Positions 52,967 to 61,531 of a DNA stretch of 64,000 nucleotides are shown one piece after another; position 1 is the first letter of the stretch; the number at the start of each line of letters is the position of its first letter. Where the stretch lies: assembly GCF_002263515.1 (NCBI RefSeq), contig NZ_CP022752.1:620001-684000 (forward strand), read 5' to 3'. The DNA is from Actinopolyspora erythraea. Its GTDB lineage: Bacteria > Actinomycetota > Actinomycetes > Mycobacteriales > Pseudonocardiaceae. The position numbers and the translations under genes are program-made. The notes beneath the pieces were generated by a model. That model made no database searches, was not told the DNA's origin, and saw only the letters and a list, made by a program, of their open reading frames with translations.

Positions 52967-54463
52967 ATGAGCCTGCAGGAGCTCTACCTGGCCCTCTTCG
53001 CGGGCGGACTGGTCCTGCTGGCCGGGATCGTCGCCACCAGGTTCGCCACCCGGATCGGGCTGCCCAGCCTGTTGCTGTTCCTCCTGCTCGGCATGCTCCT
53101 CGGCGAGGACGGGCTGGGGATCCAGCTCGACGACCCCCAGCTGGCGCAGAACCTCGGCACCGCCGCGCTGGCGATGATCCTGGTGGAAGGTGGGTTGACC
53201 ACCAGGTGGTCCGACGTGTCCAGGTCGTTGGCACCGGCCGGTGCGCTGGCGACCCTCGGAGTCGGGATAAGCGTCGGTGTCACGGCCCTGGCGGCGCACC
53301 TGCTGCTGGGGCTGGACTGGCGGTTGGCGCTGCTGCTCGGCGCCATCGTGTCCTCCACCGACGCGGCGGCGGTGTTCTCGGTGCTGCGGGTACTGCCCAT
53401 CCCCAGGCGCGCGGCCGGGCTGCTCGAAGCCGAGTCCGGTTTCAACGACGCGCCGACGGTCATCCTCGTCGTGCTGCTGAGCTCCACGCCGCTGCTGATG
53501 AGCCCCTGGCACGTGGTGGGGTCGTTGCTCTACCAGCTCGGCGTCGGCGCGCTGCTCGGTCTGGCGCTGGGCGGGCTCGGCGCCGTCGTGCTGCCTCGGA
53601 TCGCGCTGCCCGCCTCCGGGCTGTATCCACTGGCCATCTTCGGGATCGGCGTGCTGGCGTTCGCCACGGCCGGGGTGGTGGGCGCGAGCGGGTTCATCGC
53701 CGCCTACCTGGCCGGTCTGGTGCTGGCCAACACCGGCCTGCCGCACCGCTCCGCCACCCGCTCGTTCGCCGAAGGGCTCGGCTGGCTGGCGCAGATCGGG
53801 CTGTTCGTGCTGCTCGGCCTGCTGGTCGACCCGAGCGAGCTGTACCACGAGGTGCTGGACGCCCTGGTGATCGGCACAGTGCTGCTGCTGGTGGCTCGCC
53901 CGCTGGCCGTGGCGGGCTCGCTGCTGCCGTTCCGGGTCCCCTGGCGGCAGCACGTCTTCCTGTCCTGGGCGGGGCTGCGCGGCGCCGTGCCCATCGTGCT
54001 GGCGACCTTCCCGGTGGTGGCCGGGGTGAGCGGCAGCGAACGGCTGGTCGACCTCGTGTTCCTGCTGGTGGTGGTGTTCACCCTCGTGCAGGGGCCGAGC
54101 CTGCGTCCGGTGGCGCGGTTGCTGGGGATCATCACCCCCGAGGGAGCTCGTGAGGTGCGGGTGGAGTCGGCCCCGTTGGACGTGCTCGACGCCGAACTGC
54201 TGACCGTGTCCGTCCCGGAGGGATCGCGGCTGCACTACGTCACCGTGATGGAGTTGCAACTGCCCGAGCCCAGCGTGATCGCCCTGCTCGTCCGGAACGG
54301 TTCCGTGTTCGTGCCGCGGCCCGAGAGCAGGATCGAGATCGGTGACCAGCTGTTGATCGTCACCACCAGCGCCAGGCGGGCCGACACCGAGCGCAGGCTC
54401 CGGGCGGTGGGGCGCCGGGGCAGGCTCGCCTACTGGTTCGGCGAGTACGGCGAACTCGCCTGA
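52967..54463 (+). CDS. K+/H+ (cation/proton) antiporter, CPA1 NhaP2/CvrA type
   Basis: A 498-residue transporter. About twelve helices (to residue 390) carry the CPA signature: LGMLLGEDGLGIQL, AMILVEGGLTTRWSDV, GAIVSSTDAAAVFSVLRVL and ESGFNDAPTVILVVLL with the ND ion-binding aspartate. A C-terminal TrkA_C (RCK-C) domain (about 405-480, LDAELLTVSVPEGSRLHYVT, SRIEIGDQLLIVTTSARRAD) gates the channel. This domain order is that of NhaP2 and YcgO/CvrA, which expel K+ or Na+ in exchange for H+. ATG at MSLQELYLALFAGG is the start; upstream sequence is not membrane-like. Stands alone; role in ion or pH homeostasis. Confidence 0.93.
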   Translation: MSLQELYLALFAGGLVLLAGIVATRFATRIGLPSLLLFLLLGMLLGEDGLGIQLDDPQLAQNLGTAALAMILVEGGLTTRWSDVSRSLAPAGALATLGVGISVGVTALAAHLLLGLDWRLALLLGAIVSSTDAAAVFSVLRVLPIPRRAAGLLEAESGFNDAPTVILVVLLSSTPLLMSPWHVVGSLLYQLGVGALLGLALGGLGAVVLPRIALPASGLYPLAIFGIGVLAFATAGVVGASGFIAAYLAGLVLANTGLPHRSATRSFAEGLGWLAQIGLFVLLGLLVDPSELYHEVLDALVIGTVLLLVARPLAVAGSLLPFRVPWRQHVFLSWAGLRGAVPIVLATFPVVAGVSGSERLVDLVFLLVVVFTLVQGPSLRPVARLLGIITPEGAREVRVESAPLDVLDAELLTVSVPEGSRLHYVTVMELQLPEPSVIALLVRNGSVFVPRPESRIEIGDQLLIVTTSARRADTERRLRAVGRRGRLAYWFGEYGELA

Positions 54464-55075
54464 GGGCGCCGCTCGGGCCACCCGGCGTTCTCCCGCGGAA
54501 TCGCCGCGCCGGGCGTGGACCCCGGAGGGGAGGACTCGCCGTCCGCGAGCTCCGCGAGTTCCGGAGCACCCGGATTTCTCCATGCCGTATTTCCCGGTTT
54601 TCCGCGTTGTTGGGAAAACTGTCAACTCCGTGCGCACCGCTGAGTCGTTCCTCGCCCGTCCGGTCGTTCTCCGGTGAGGTGAATCGATTCGAATCTACTG
54701 TGGAGTAGGGGTTTCGTATTGTGACAGCGGTATTAAAATCCCCGGTGTTCGCGGTGACGCGACTCCCGTTCCGTGGGATGTCGCGTCCTCGGCGCCCTGC
54801 CGCGACGACACCGACCGGAAAGGACGAACACGGCGCAAGCGCGCGCCGCCGAGCACTCCGAACCGATGCCCGTCCGGTAATTCCGGGAACGCCGGACTCC
54901 GTTCCGTAGGTACCCCTACCTACCGTTCCACGGATTGTTCCTCACCGATCGCGGCCCGATCGTTCTGGGCACTGTTCACCGGCACTTCACCGGGTGAGAA
55001 ATCGAGAAACCCGGTCGTGCGGTGTGCGGAAACCGTTCCCGCCGCTTTCGGGCGGCGCGATCAGCAGGAGGAACG
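54464..55075. other. intergenic region ahead of the subtilisin gene
   Basis: About 610 bases with no well-supported gene. A 62-codon frame at 54721-54909 starts at GTG but has an Arg/Pro-rich translation and a weak, distant ribosome site. The stretch 54590-54740 is AT-richer than coding DNA and may be a promoter region. A perfect palindrome with 4-base centre is at 54906-54923. Confidence 0.45.
54906..54923. promoter_or_regulatory. operator-like palindrome ahead of the protease gene
   Basis: GTAGGTA-CCCC-TACCTAC: perfect 7-base arms separated by 4 bases, 150 bases before the ATG of the subtilisin. Likely a regulator site, or a part of an upstream regulatory structure; regulator unknown. Confidence 0.4.
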
Positions 55076-56584
55076 ATGCAGCACCCGACAACGGGGCGTG
55101 GCAGGCTCGCGAGCCTGTGCCTGGGCGCCGCCGTGGCGTCCTCTTTCGGGCTCGCCACGGCACTGCCCGCCCAGGCCGCGACGGGCGAGATCCGCGGTGC
55201 CGAAGCCGAAACGGCCATCGCCAACGACTACATCGTCGTGTTCGAGGACATGGCCGCCACCGGTCCCGGTGGTGTGAGCGCGGCGGCGACCGACCTCGGT
55301 AGCCGCTACGGCGGTGAGGTCCAGCGGACCTACGAGACCGCGCTGCGCGGCTTCTCCGTCTCGATGGACGAAGCGGCCGCCGAGCGGCTCGCCGCCGATC
55401 CCAGCGTCAAGTACGTCGAGCAGAACCGGCGCGTGCACGCGCTCGGTACGCAGCAGAACCCGCCCTCGTACGGGCTGGACCGGATCGATCAGCGCGATCT
55501 CCCGATGGACGACTCCTACACCTATCCCAACGGGGGCGAGGGAGTCACGGCCTACGTCATCGACACCGGGATCAGGACCAGCCACGAGACCTTCGGCGGC
55601 CGCGCCTCCAGCGGTTACGACTTCGTCGACGGCGACTCCGTGGCCAACGACTGCAACGGTCACGGAACCCACGTGGCGGGCACCGTCGGCGGTGCCGAGT
55701 ACGGCGTCGCCAAGAACGTCGACCTCGTCGGTGTGCGCGTGCTCGACTGCCAGGGCAGCGGTTCCTATGCGGGCGTCATCGACGGCATCGACTGGGTCAC
55801 CCAGAACGCCGACGGTCCCGCCGTGGCCAACATGAGCCTCGGCGGTTCCGCCAGCAGCGCCGTGGACGACGCGGTGCGCAGTTCGATCTCGGCAGGAGTC
55901 ACCTACGGCATCGCCGCCGGGAATTCCTCGGCCGACGCCTGCGACTACTCGCCGGCCAGGGTCGAGTCGGCCATCACGGTCGGTGCCACCAACAGCCGGG
56001 ACGGCGAGGCCAGCTACTCCAACTACGGTGACTGCCTGGACATCTACGCCCCCGGCAGCGACATCACCTCCGCCTGGATCGGCAGCGACACCGACACCAA
56101 CACCATCAGCGGTACCTCCATGGCGACCCCGCACGTCGTCGGCGCCGCCGCCCTGCTGCTGGCCGACACCCCCTCCGCGAGCCCGGCACAGGTTCGCGAC
56201 TCCATGGTGAACAACGCCAGCACCGGCAAGATCTCCGGCATCGGGCCCGGATCGCCGAACAAGCTGCTCTATGTGGGAGACAGCGACGGCGGGGACCCGC
56301 AGCCGCCGGAGAACAGCGCTCCGACCGCGTCCTTCACGGTCGACTGCACCACCGCCGGGTGTGACTTCGACGCCTCCGCCTCCAGCGACTCGGACGGCTC
56401 GGTGGAGTCCTACGCCTGGCAGTTCGGTGACGGTGCCACCGCCACCGGGAGCACCGCCAGCCACAGCTACGGCGGCGGCCAGTTCACCGCCACGCTGACC
56501 GTCACCGACAACGACGGGGCGACCGGCACGGACACGCACCAGATCGACTGCTACGACTTCGGCACGGTGTACTGCTTCGCCTGA
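55076..56584 (+). CDS. secreted subtilisin-family serine protease (S8) with PKD domain
   Basis: A 502-residue exported protease. Signal peptide about residues 1-35 (LASLCLGAAVASSFGLATAL PAQAA), an I9-type propeptide (about 40-122, NDYIVVFEDM... VKYVEQNRRVHAL), and a proteinase-K-like catalytic domain with triad Asp163 (YVIDTGI), His196 (NGHGTHVAG) and Ser348 (SGTSMATPH). A PKD domain ends the protein (about 415-490, SYAWQFGDGATATG, TATLTVTDNDGATG). AGGAGG precedes the ATG. A strong terminator follows. Extracellular protein degradation is the likely role, and the enzyme is probably made as a zymogen. Confidence 0.94.
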   Translation: MQHPTTGRGRLASLCLGAAVASSFGLATALPAQAATGEIRGAEAETAIANDYIVVFEDMAATGPGGVSAAATDLGSRYGGEVQRTYETALRGFSVSMDEAAAERLAADPSVKYVEQNRRVHALGTQQNPPSYGLDRIDQRDLPMDDSYTYPNGGEGVTAYVIDTGIRTSHETFGGRASSGYDFVDGDSVANDCNGHGTHVAGTVGGAEYGVAKNVDLVGVRVLDCQGSGSYAGVIDGIDWVTQNADGPAVANMSLGGSASSAVDDAVRSSISAGVTYGIAAGNSSADACDYSPARVESAITVGATNSRDGEASYSNYGDCLDIYAPGSDITSAWIGSDTDTNTISGTSMATPHVVGAAALLLADTPSASPAQVRDSMVNNASTGKISGIGPGSPNKLLYVGDSDGGDPQPPENSAPTASFTVDCTTAGCDFDASASSDSDGSVESYAWQFGDGATATGSTASHSYGGGQFTATLTVTDNDGATGTDTHQIDCYDFGTVYCFA

Positions 56585-56612
56585 CCGGCAACGGCCTCGG
56601 ACACGGCTGAAC

Positions 56613-56641
56613 GGGGGCTCCCGCCGCGGGCGGGAGCCCCC
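56613..56641 (+). terminator. intrinsic terminator after the subtilisin gene
   Basis: GGGGGCTCCCGC pairs with its exact complement (GCGGGAGCCCCC) around a short loop, 29 bases after the stop codon; T-containing CTCTTC follows. Strong GC stem with a weak U-tract. Confidence 0.7.
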
Positions 56642-56753
56642 TCTTCACGCGTCCGGCGGGGCCGTGCCTCGTTCAGTGGGGTTCCGGTCGGTCGCCCGTC
56701 CCTTCCTTCGGCGCGCGGCGCCGAACCACCACTCCAGCGGTCGGCGCCGCCGT

Positions 56754-56850
56754 GGGTTCTCCGGTGCGGCTCTCGCGAGGAAGGCCCGACGTTGTGTAGT
56801 AACTGCCCGATGTCGGGCCTGGCCGCGGCGAGAGCCGTGCGAGAGGTTCC
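56754..56850 (-). repeat. dispersed hairpin repeat, family A copy 4
   Basis: Reverse orientation relative to copies 1 and 3. Arms GGGTTCTCCGGTGCGGCTCTC (from 56754) and its partner ending GAGAGGTTCC (56850). Read on the minus strand the inner stem is GGCCCGAC/GTCGGGCC, as in copy 1, and the apex has CATCGGGCAGTTACTAC then ACAAC. The preceding 56701-56750 matches the 50-bp flank unit of copy 3. It lies in the convergent gap between the protease and the LuxR gene. Confidence 0.85.
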
Positions 56851-56891
56851 GCGGAGCTACCACCCCGGCAGTCGAACCGGGAACCCCGAAC

Positions 56892-59777
56892 TCACTCCGC
56901 CCGGATGTCCGACCGGGAGGAGACCCCCAGCTTGCGCATCACCTTCGCCACGTGCTGCTCCACGGTCCGCGGCGACAGGAACAGGATCGAGGCTATCTCG
57001 CGGTTCGTGTTGCCCAGCCCCACCAGCCTGGCCACGTCCCGTTCCCGGGGCGAGAGCTCGTCACCGTAGCCTCGGCGTCCCCTCCGGGAGGAGGGCGGTG
57101 ACACGCCGCTGCCCCGCAGCAGCTGCCTGCAACGAGCCGCGTCCAGGTCGGCCCCCAGCCGCTCGAACCAGCCGATCACCTCGGACATGCGTGCCGCCGC
57201 CGACTCCTCCCCGGCGGCGAGTCCCTGGGCGGCGCACCGCTCCCCGGCGAGAGCCGCGCTGTACGGTCGCGGCAACGCGGCGTAGCCCGCGCGGGCCGTC
57301 TCCCACCATTCGGCCGCCGCCGTCCGCTGCCCGCCCGTTTCGCACAGCACCGCGCGTGCCGCCGCCGTGGCCGGTGCCACCAGCGGGCTCCGGCGGTTCG
57401 CCGTCGCCGCGACGAACTCGTCGAGCAGTCTCCGAGCCTCGGTTCGCCTGCCGAGCCGCGTGTAGGCGGCCACGGCCTCGGGCAGCAGCTCGCTCGCCCA
57501 GATCCAGATGCCCTTGCGCCGCACCACCCCCACCGCGTGATCGGCCGCGTTCACCGCGCCCGCCGTGTCCCCGCGCAGCAGGCCGAGCCGTACGCGGGCG
57601 GCTCCCGCGGCGATCACCACGGGGGTGAAGGACTCGTCCGGGGTGTCCACACCGGTGGCCGCGAGGTGCCGTTCCGCGTTCTCCCACTCGCCGCGCATCA
57701 CCGCGTGCAGCCCGAGCACCAGCGAGAGCTCCACCGCCACGGGGCGCAGCTCCCCGTAATCCCGCAGTGCCCGCGCCGCGCTCTCGGGCAGTTCCGCCCA
57801 GTCACCGGTCAGCCAGCGCAGCCTGGTCTCGGTCCCGTGCAACGTGCTGTCCAGGTACGGGCTGCCACCCGTCACGCGCGCGAGTCCTCGTGCCTCGCCC
57901 AGGTGCTCCCGCGCGGTCGCGTACTCGCCCAGCCAGGCGTACGCGTCGGCGAGGTTGCCGTGCACCCGGGCGATGTGGTGGTGCTCCGGGCCGGGTCCCG
58001 GTGAGGAGGGCAGCAGTTCGAAGTGCCGCCACACCTCCGGCGAGTCCGAACCGGACAGCGCGGCCGGCAGCACGTTGGCCAGCAGCTCCGAGCGCAGGGC
58101 CGTGCTGTCGGTGCCGTCGAGGACCACCTCGACGCGCCGCGTCCACTCCGAGCACTTCTCGAACGGTGTGGTTCCCACGTGGGCCTGGGCCAGCGCGGCC
58201 ATCCCGACCGCCGCCCGGTCGGGGAAGGGCCGCAGCTCCTCGACGGCCAGCTCGATCTCGCCACGCGCCGTGGCCAGGCAGGCGGTCTGCCGCAGCAACA
58301 GCAGCCCCAGGCTGAGGCGCACCTCGCCCCTGGCGGTGTCGGAGAGTCGTGGGTCGGAGAGCACCCGCCGCAGCGCGGCCGAGACGTGGTGCTGCGCCAG
58401 CCCGCCGAGGGCAGCGTGCCCGAACTTGACCGCGAGTCGGTCCACGTCCGCCGTGGACAGCGAGGGCTCCTCCAGCAGGGAGCACAGCAGTTCCGTCGCG
58501 GTGGCGACGTCTCCCATCCCGATGGCGCGGTCGGCGGCGGCCGTGCCGTGGTGCAGCCAGTCCGCGATCCTGCCGCAGGCCATGCTGTGCTCGGCGAGCT
58601 GGATCAGCGGGGGGCGCTCCTGTTCGGCGAGCACGCGCAGCGCCCGTTCATGCAGCTCGGTCCGCTCCGGGCCGGTGAGCGTGTCGTAGACGGCCCGGCG
58701 CGCCAGGCAGTGCCGGAACCCGTAGTGCCGGGAACCGTCCTCGTGCAGCACGTTGGCGCGCAGCGCCCGCACGATCCGGTGCGCGGCGTCGGGCACCCCG
58801 GCGACCCGCCCCAGCAGCCGCGCCTCGGCGGGGACGCCGATCACCGCCGCCGCGCGCACCAGGTCCGCCACCGGTTCGGGCAGCGAGGCCAACCGCTCGG
58901 CCATGGCGTCGCGCAGCAGCACCGGCACGTCGAGCTGTTCCACCGCCCGCAGCGCCCCGGAGGCGTGGGGGGTTCGCTCGCACCCCGGTCGCAGTGCCCG
59001 CAGCGTCTCCTCCACGACGAACGGCAGACCGGCCGTGCGTTCGTGCAGCTGCCGCGCGAAACCGTCCTCGACCTGCTCCGTGCCCAGCAACAGGCCGGCC
59101 AGGGTGCCCACCTGTTCGGCGTTCAGCGGTCGCAGCGTCACCACCGCGCTGCGTGCCCGTTGCGGGGGGCGGTAGGCGCTTCCCAGCGGGGTGCCGCCCG
59201 CCAGCTCCTCCCGGCGGTAGCTGAGCACGACGGACAGTGCCGGGGGAGGGTCGGCCGTCAGGAACCGCAGCAGTTCGCGGGTCCCCTCGTCGGCCCAGTG
59301 CAGGTCCTCGACCACGAGGACGGCGGGCTCCGCGGACTCCAGCAGCGCGTGGAGACCGCGGAACAGGCGGTGCCGTTCGGCGGCGGTGTCGCCGAGCGGT
59401 TCCGGGGTCGGAGGCAGGAACTCGCCGAGTTCGGGAAGCAGCCGCCGCAGCGCACCGGTGACCGGGTTGAGACGCTCGGGTTCGGGGGGTGGCCCGAGGG
59501 TGCGCAGCGCGTCGACCACCGGCCCGTAGGGGAAGGGTTCCTGGAGCGGCTGACAGGTCCCGATGAGCACGGTCCGCTCCGCTTCGAGGCGTTCGAGGCC
59601 CTCGCGGATCAGCCGCGACTTGCCCACCCCGGCTTCCCCTTCCAGCAGCACCACGGCGGGTGGGGACAGCACCAGTTCCGTGATGGTGTCGAGTTCCGCT
59701 TCGCGGCCCACGATCACCGGGGAGGTGCGGTGTATCGAGACGAACGGTTCGGACGGACGGGTTTCACCGTTCAGCAT
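56892..59777 (-). CDS. large LuxR-family regulator with AAA ATPase domain (LAL type)
   Basis: A 961-residue MalT-like regulator. N-terminal AAA/NACHT-like ATPase: VGREAELDTITELVL, P-loop GEAGVGKSR (residues 47-55), Walker B AVLVVEDLHWADEGTRELL. A long helical, TPR-like central region follows. The C-terminal HTH is a clear LuxR (about 900-955): LSPRERDVARLVGLGNTNRE, IASILFLSPRTVEQHVAKVM. LAL regulators often activate antibiotic or sugar clusters in actinomycetes. It faces away from the TauE gene and converges on the protease; neither is proven as target. ATG at MLNGETRPSEPF with GAAGGGG before it is chosen. Confidence 0.93.
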   Translation of the reverse strand: MLNGETRPSEPFVSIHRTSPVIVGREAELDTITELVLSPPAVVLLEGEAGVGKSRLIREGLERLEAERTVLIGTCQPLQEPFPYGPVVDALRTLGPPPEPERLNPVTGALRRLLPELGEFLPPTPEPLGDTAAERHRLFRGLHALLESAEPAVLVVEDLHWADEGTRELLRFLTADPPPALSVVLSYRREELAGGTPLGSAYRPPQRARSAVVTLRPLNAEQVGTLAGLLLGTEQVEDGFARQLHERTAGLPFVVEETLRALRPGCERTPHASGALRAVEQLDVPVLLRDAMAERLASLPEPVADLVRAAAVIGVPAEARLLGRVAGVPDAAHRIVRALRANVLHEDGSRHYGFRHCLARRAVYDTLTGPERTELHERALRVLAEQERPPLIQLAEHSMACGRIADWLHHGTAAADRAIGMGDVATATELLCSLLEEPSLSTADVDRLAVKFGHAALGGLAQHHVSAALRRVLSDPRLSDTARGEVRLSLGLLLLRQTACLATARGEIELAVEELRPFPDRAAVGMAALAQAHVGTTPFEKCSEWTRRVEVVLDGTDSTALRSELLANVLPAALSGSDSPEVWRHFELLPSSPGPGPEHHHIARVHGNLADAYAWLGEYATAREHLGEARGLARVTGGSPYLDSTLHGTETRLRWLTGDWAELPESAARALRDYGELRPVAVELSLVLGLHAVMRGEWENAERHLAATGVDTPDESFTPVVIAAGAARVRLGLLRGDTAGAVNAADHAVGVVRRKGIWIWASELLPEAVAAYTRLGRRTEARRLLDEFVAATANRRSPLVAPATAAARAVLCETGGQRTAAAEWWETARAGYAALPRPYSAALAGERCAAQGLAAGEESAAARMSEVIGWFERLGADLDAARCRQLLRGSGVSPPSSRRGRRGYGDELSPRERDVARLVGLGNTNREIASILFLSPRTVEQHVAKVMRKLGVSSRSDIRAE

Positions 59778-59947
59778 GCTTACCCCTTCCGCGACCGCGT
59801 GGCGTCGGGGGCGGGTCAAGTTGAAGTAACGGGAAGCGTATCCCTCGAATGAGTGAAAAACTTCGATCTAAAGAGTGAAATTCGTTCCCGGTTTTCCCGC
59901 CGTTTCCGGTTGGCGTGAAACGGAAAGCGGGCCCGAGCGCCGCTGTT

Positions 59948-60733
59948 TCAACCACTCAGGGCGGCGGGAGCAAGCAGGGCCGAGGTTCCCACTCCCACCG
60001 CGATCACCAGCACCACGTAGGCGAACCAGTGCCGGACCGTCTCCGCCCGGAGCCGGGTGGCCAACCCGCCCGCGAGCACCGAGACGACCAGCGCGGTGCC
60101 CGCGAACGCCAGCACCACCGGATACCGGACCTCGTCCAGCACCCCGGCGTGCGCGACCAGCCCGCCCAGCGCGTTGATCAGCACCACCACCAGCGAAGTG
60201 GCCACGGCCCGCTGCGCGGCCAAGCCCAGCAGCAAGGTCAGCGCGGGGACGACGACGAAACCACCCCCCACGCCGAACAACCCCGTCAACACCCCGACAC
60301 CGGCCCCGGTCAGCAGCGACCTGGGCAGGCAGCTGCGCCACTCGATCCCACCGGTGTCGGTGCGGCAGGAACCGTCCCCACCGTCCTCGCCGGACAGCAT
60401 CCGAACCGCGACCACCGCCATCAGCACCGCGAACGCCAGCAGCAGCCAGCGGTCCGGCAGCCACCCGCCGACAGCGGTACCGGCGAACGCGGCGGGCACC
60501 CCGGCCGCGCCGAACACCAGCGCGACCGGCCAGAGCACTTTCTCCCGACGCTCGCGGGGAAGCAGCCCGCCGACCGACGAAAGCGCCACGATCAGCAGCG
60601 AGGCCGGTACGGCGATCCGCAGCGGCAGCCCGACCCCGTACACCAGCGCGGGAACCGCCAGGATCGAACCACCGGCACCGAGCAGCCCCACCGCCAGTCC
60701 GATGACCAGGCCGAACGCCACCGCCGCGATCAT
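59948..60733 (-). CDS. tauE: TauE/SafE-family sulfite/sulfur exporter
   Basis: A 261-residue membrane protein of about eight helices with the TauE/SafE repeat motif GLAVGLLGAGGSILAVPALV (start) and GVLTGLFGVGGGFVVVPALT (second half). The family exports sulfite, sulfoacetate or other organosulfur anions. It is the last gene on the leftward side of a sulfur cluster with two rhodaneses and a persulfide-dioxygenase-like fusion under a CstR-type regulator. This is the layout of staphylococcal cst, where TauE exports sulfite from persulfide oxidation. ATG at MIAAVAFGLVIGLAVG. Confidence 0.9.
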   Translation of the reverse strand: MIAAVAFGLVIGLAVGLLGAGGSILAVPALVYGVGLPLRIAVPASLLIVALSSVGGLLPRERREKVLWPVALVFGAAGVPAAFAGTAVGGWLPDRWLLLAFAVLMAVVAVRMLSGEDGGDGSCRTDTGGIEWRSCLPRSLLTGAGVGVLTGLFGVGGGFVVVPALTLLLGLAAQRAVATSLVVVLINALGGLVAHAGVLDEVRYPVVLAFAGTALVVSVLAGGLATRLRAETVRHWFAYVVLVIAVGVGTSALLAPAALSG

Positions 60734-60811
60734 GCCGGTCCCCGGTCCGACCCGTGTCGCTTCGAACGGGCCGCCGTGGTGGCGCGATGGCGGCGAACAG
60801 CCGCTGCCCGC

Positions 60812-61423
60812 TCACGCATTCGGTCTCACCGGTTCGGCGTCGCGCAGCGCCGACAGCGCCGCGTCCGGGTCCACCGTGCTCCGCCGGTTGTGCGGCAGCA
60901 GGCTCAGCAGGCGCGCCATGGCGCAGGTGTCGCTGATCGCGGCGAACGTGAGTCCCGCCCCCACGAACCCGGCCAGCCAACGCAGCGGGCGGTAGGCGAG
61001 ACTGCCCAGCACCCCGGTCAGCACGAGCGAGCCAGCCACCAGCCGCACCTGGCGCTCCATCGGCCAGACACCCCTGCCTCGGCTGACCTCGCCGCCTTCC
61101 CGCTCCCACGCCGTGATCCCACCGGGTAACACGTCGCAGCCGTGCACCCCGGCGCTTTCCAGCAGCGTTCTGGCCCGCTCGGCGCGGGCCCCCGAGGCGC
61201 ACACCAGCATGACCGGGTCGTCGTGCGCGCGTTCGAGCTCGTCCCGCCGCTCGCGCAGCAGGTCCAACGGGACGTTGTGCGAACCGGGGATGTGCGCCGC
61301 GTCGAACTCGCCGGGGGAGCGGACGTCGATCAGCCTGGTCCGGGGATCGGTTCGCGGGTTCTCGCGCGGCTGTGTCGCGTGCGGGGTTCCGGGGGTTTCG
61401 TTCGTGGGGACGTCGTCGGACAA
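60812..61423 (-). CDS. rhodanese with membrane-bound DUF2892 domain
   Basis: A 203-residue protein. The rhodanese domain (about residues 25-115, TRLIDVRSPGEFDAAHIPGS) has the persulfide cysteine in VMLVCASGARAERARTLL. A DUF2892-type membrane part (about 120-175, VRLVAGSLVLTGVLGSLAYR, LAGFVGAGLTFAAISDTCAM) follows. Rhodanese-DUF2892 fusions occur in sulfur operons and may hold sulfur transfer at the membrane. It starts at TTG with GAAAGG close by; no ATG or GTG in frame is better. It follows the MBL-rhodanese gene by 108 bases and precedes tauE by 78. Confidence 0.85.
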   Translation of the reverse strand: MSDDVPTNETPGTPHATQPRENPRTDPRTRLIDVRSPGEFDAAHIPGSHNVPLDLLRERRDELERAHDDPVMLVCASGARAERARTLLESAGVHGCDVLPGGITAWEREGGEVSRGRGVWPMERQVRLVAGSLVLTGVLGSLAYRPLRWLAGFVGAGLTFAAISDTCAMARLLSLLPHNRRSTVDPDAALSALRDAEPVRPNA

Positions 61424-61531
61424 CGGGCTTTCCTTTCGTGGTCGTGTTCCCGGCAGCGTTCGGACCAGCTGCCCGGGCTCGTGCGCACGGCGCTGCCCGG
61501 CAGGCGGGGAGAGGCCGTGCGGCTCGGTGTG

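Noticed and set aside
54721..54909. 62-codon rightward frame before the subtilisin gene
   Set aside because: GTG start with only a distant GGAG, Arg/Pro-rich translation and no recognisable features; not called.
59896..59931. Hairpin CCCGC-CGTTTC / GAAACG-GCGGG after tauE
   Set aside because: Has a bulge and no U-tract on the minus strand; could be a weak terminator but evidence is insufficient.
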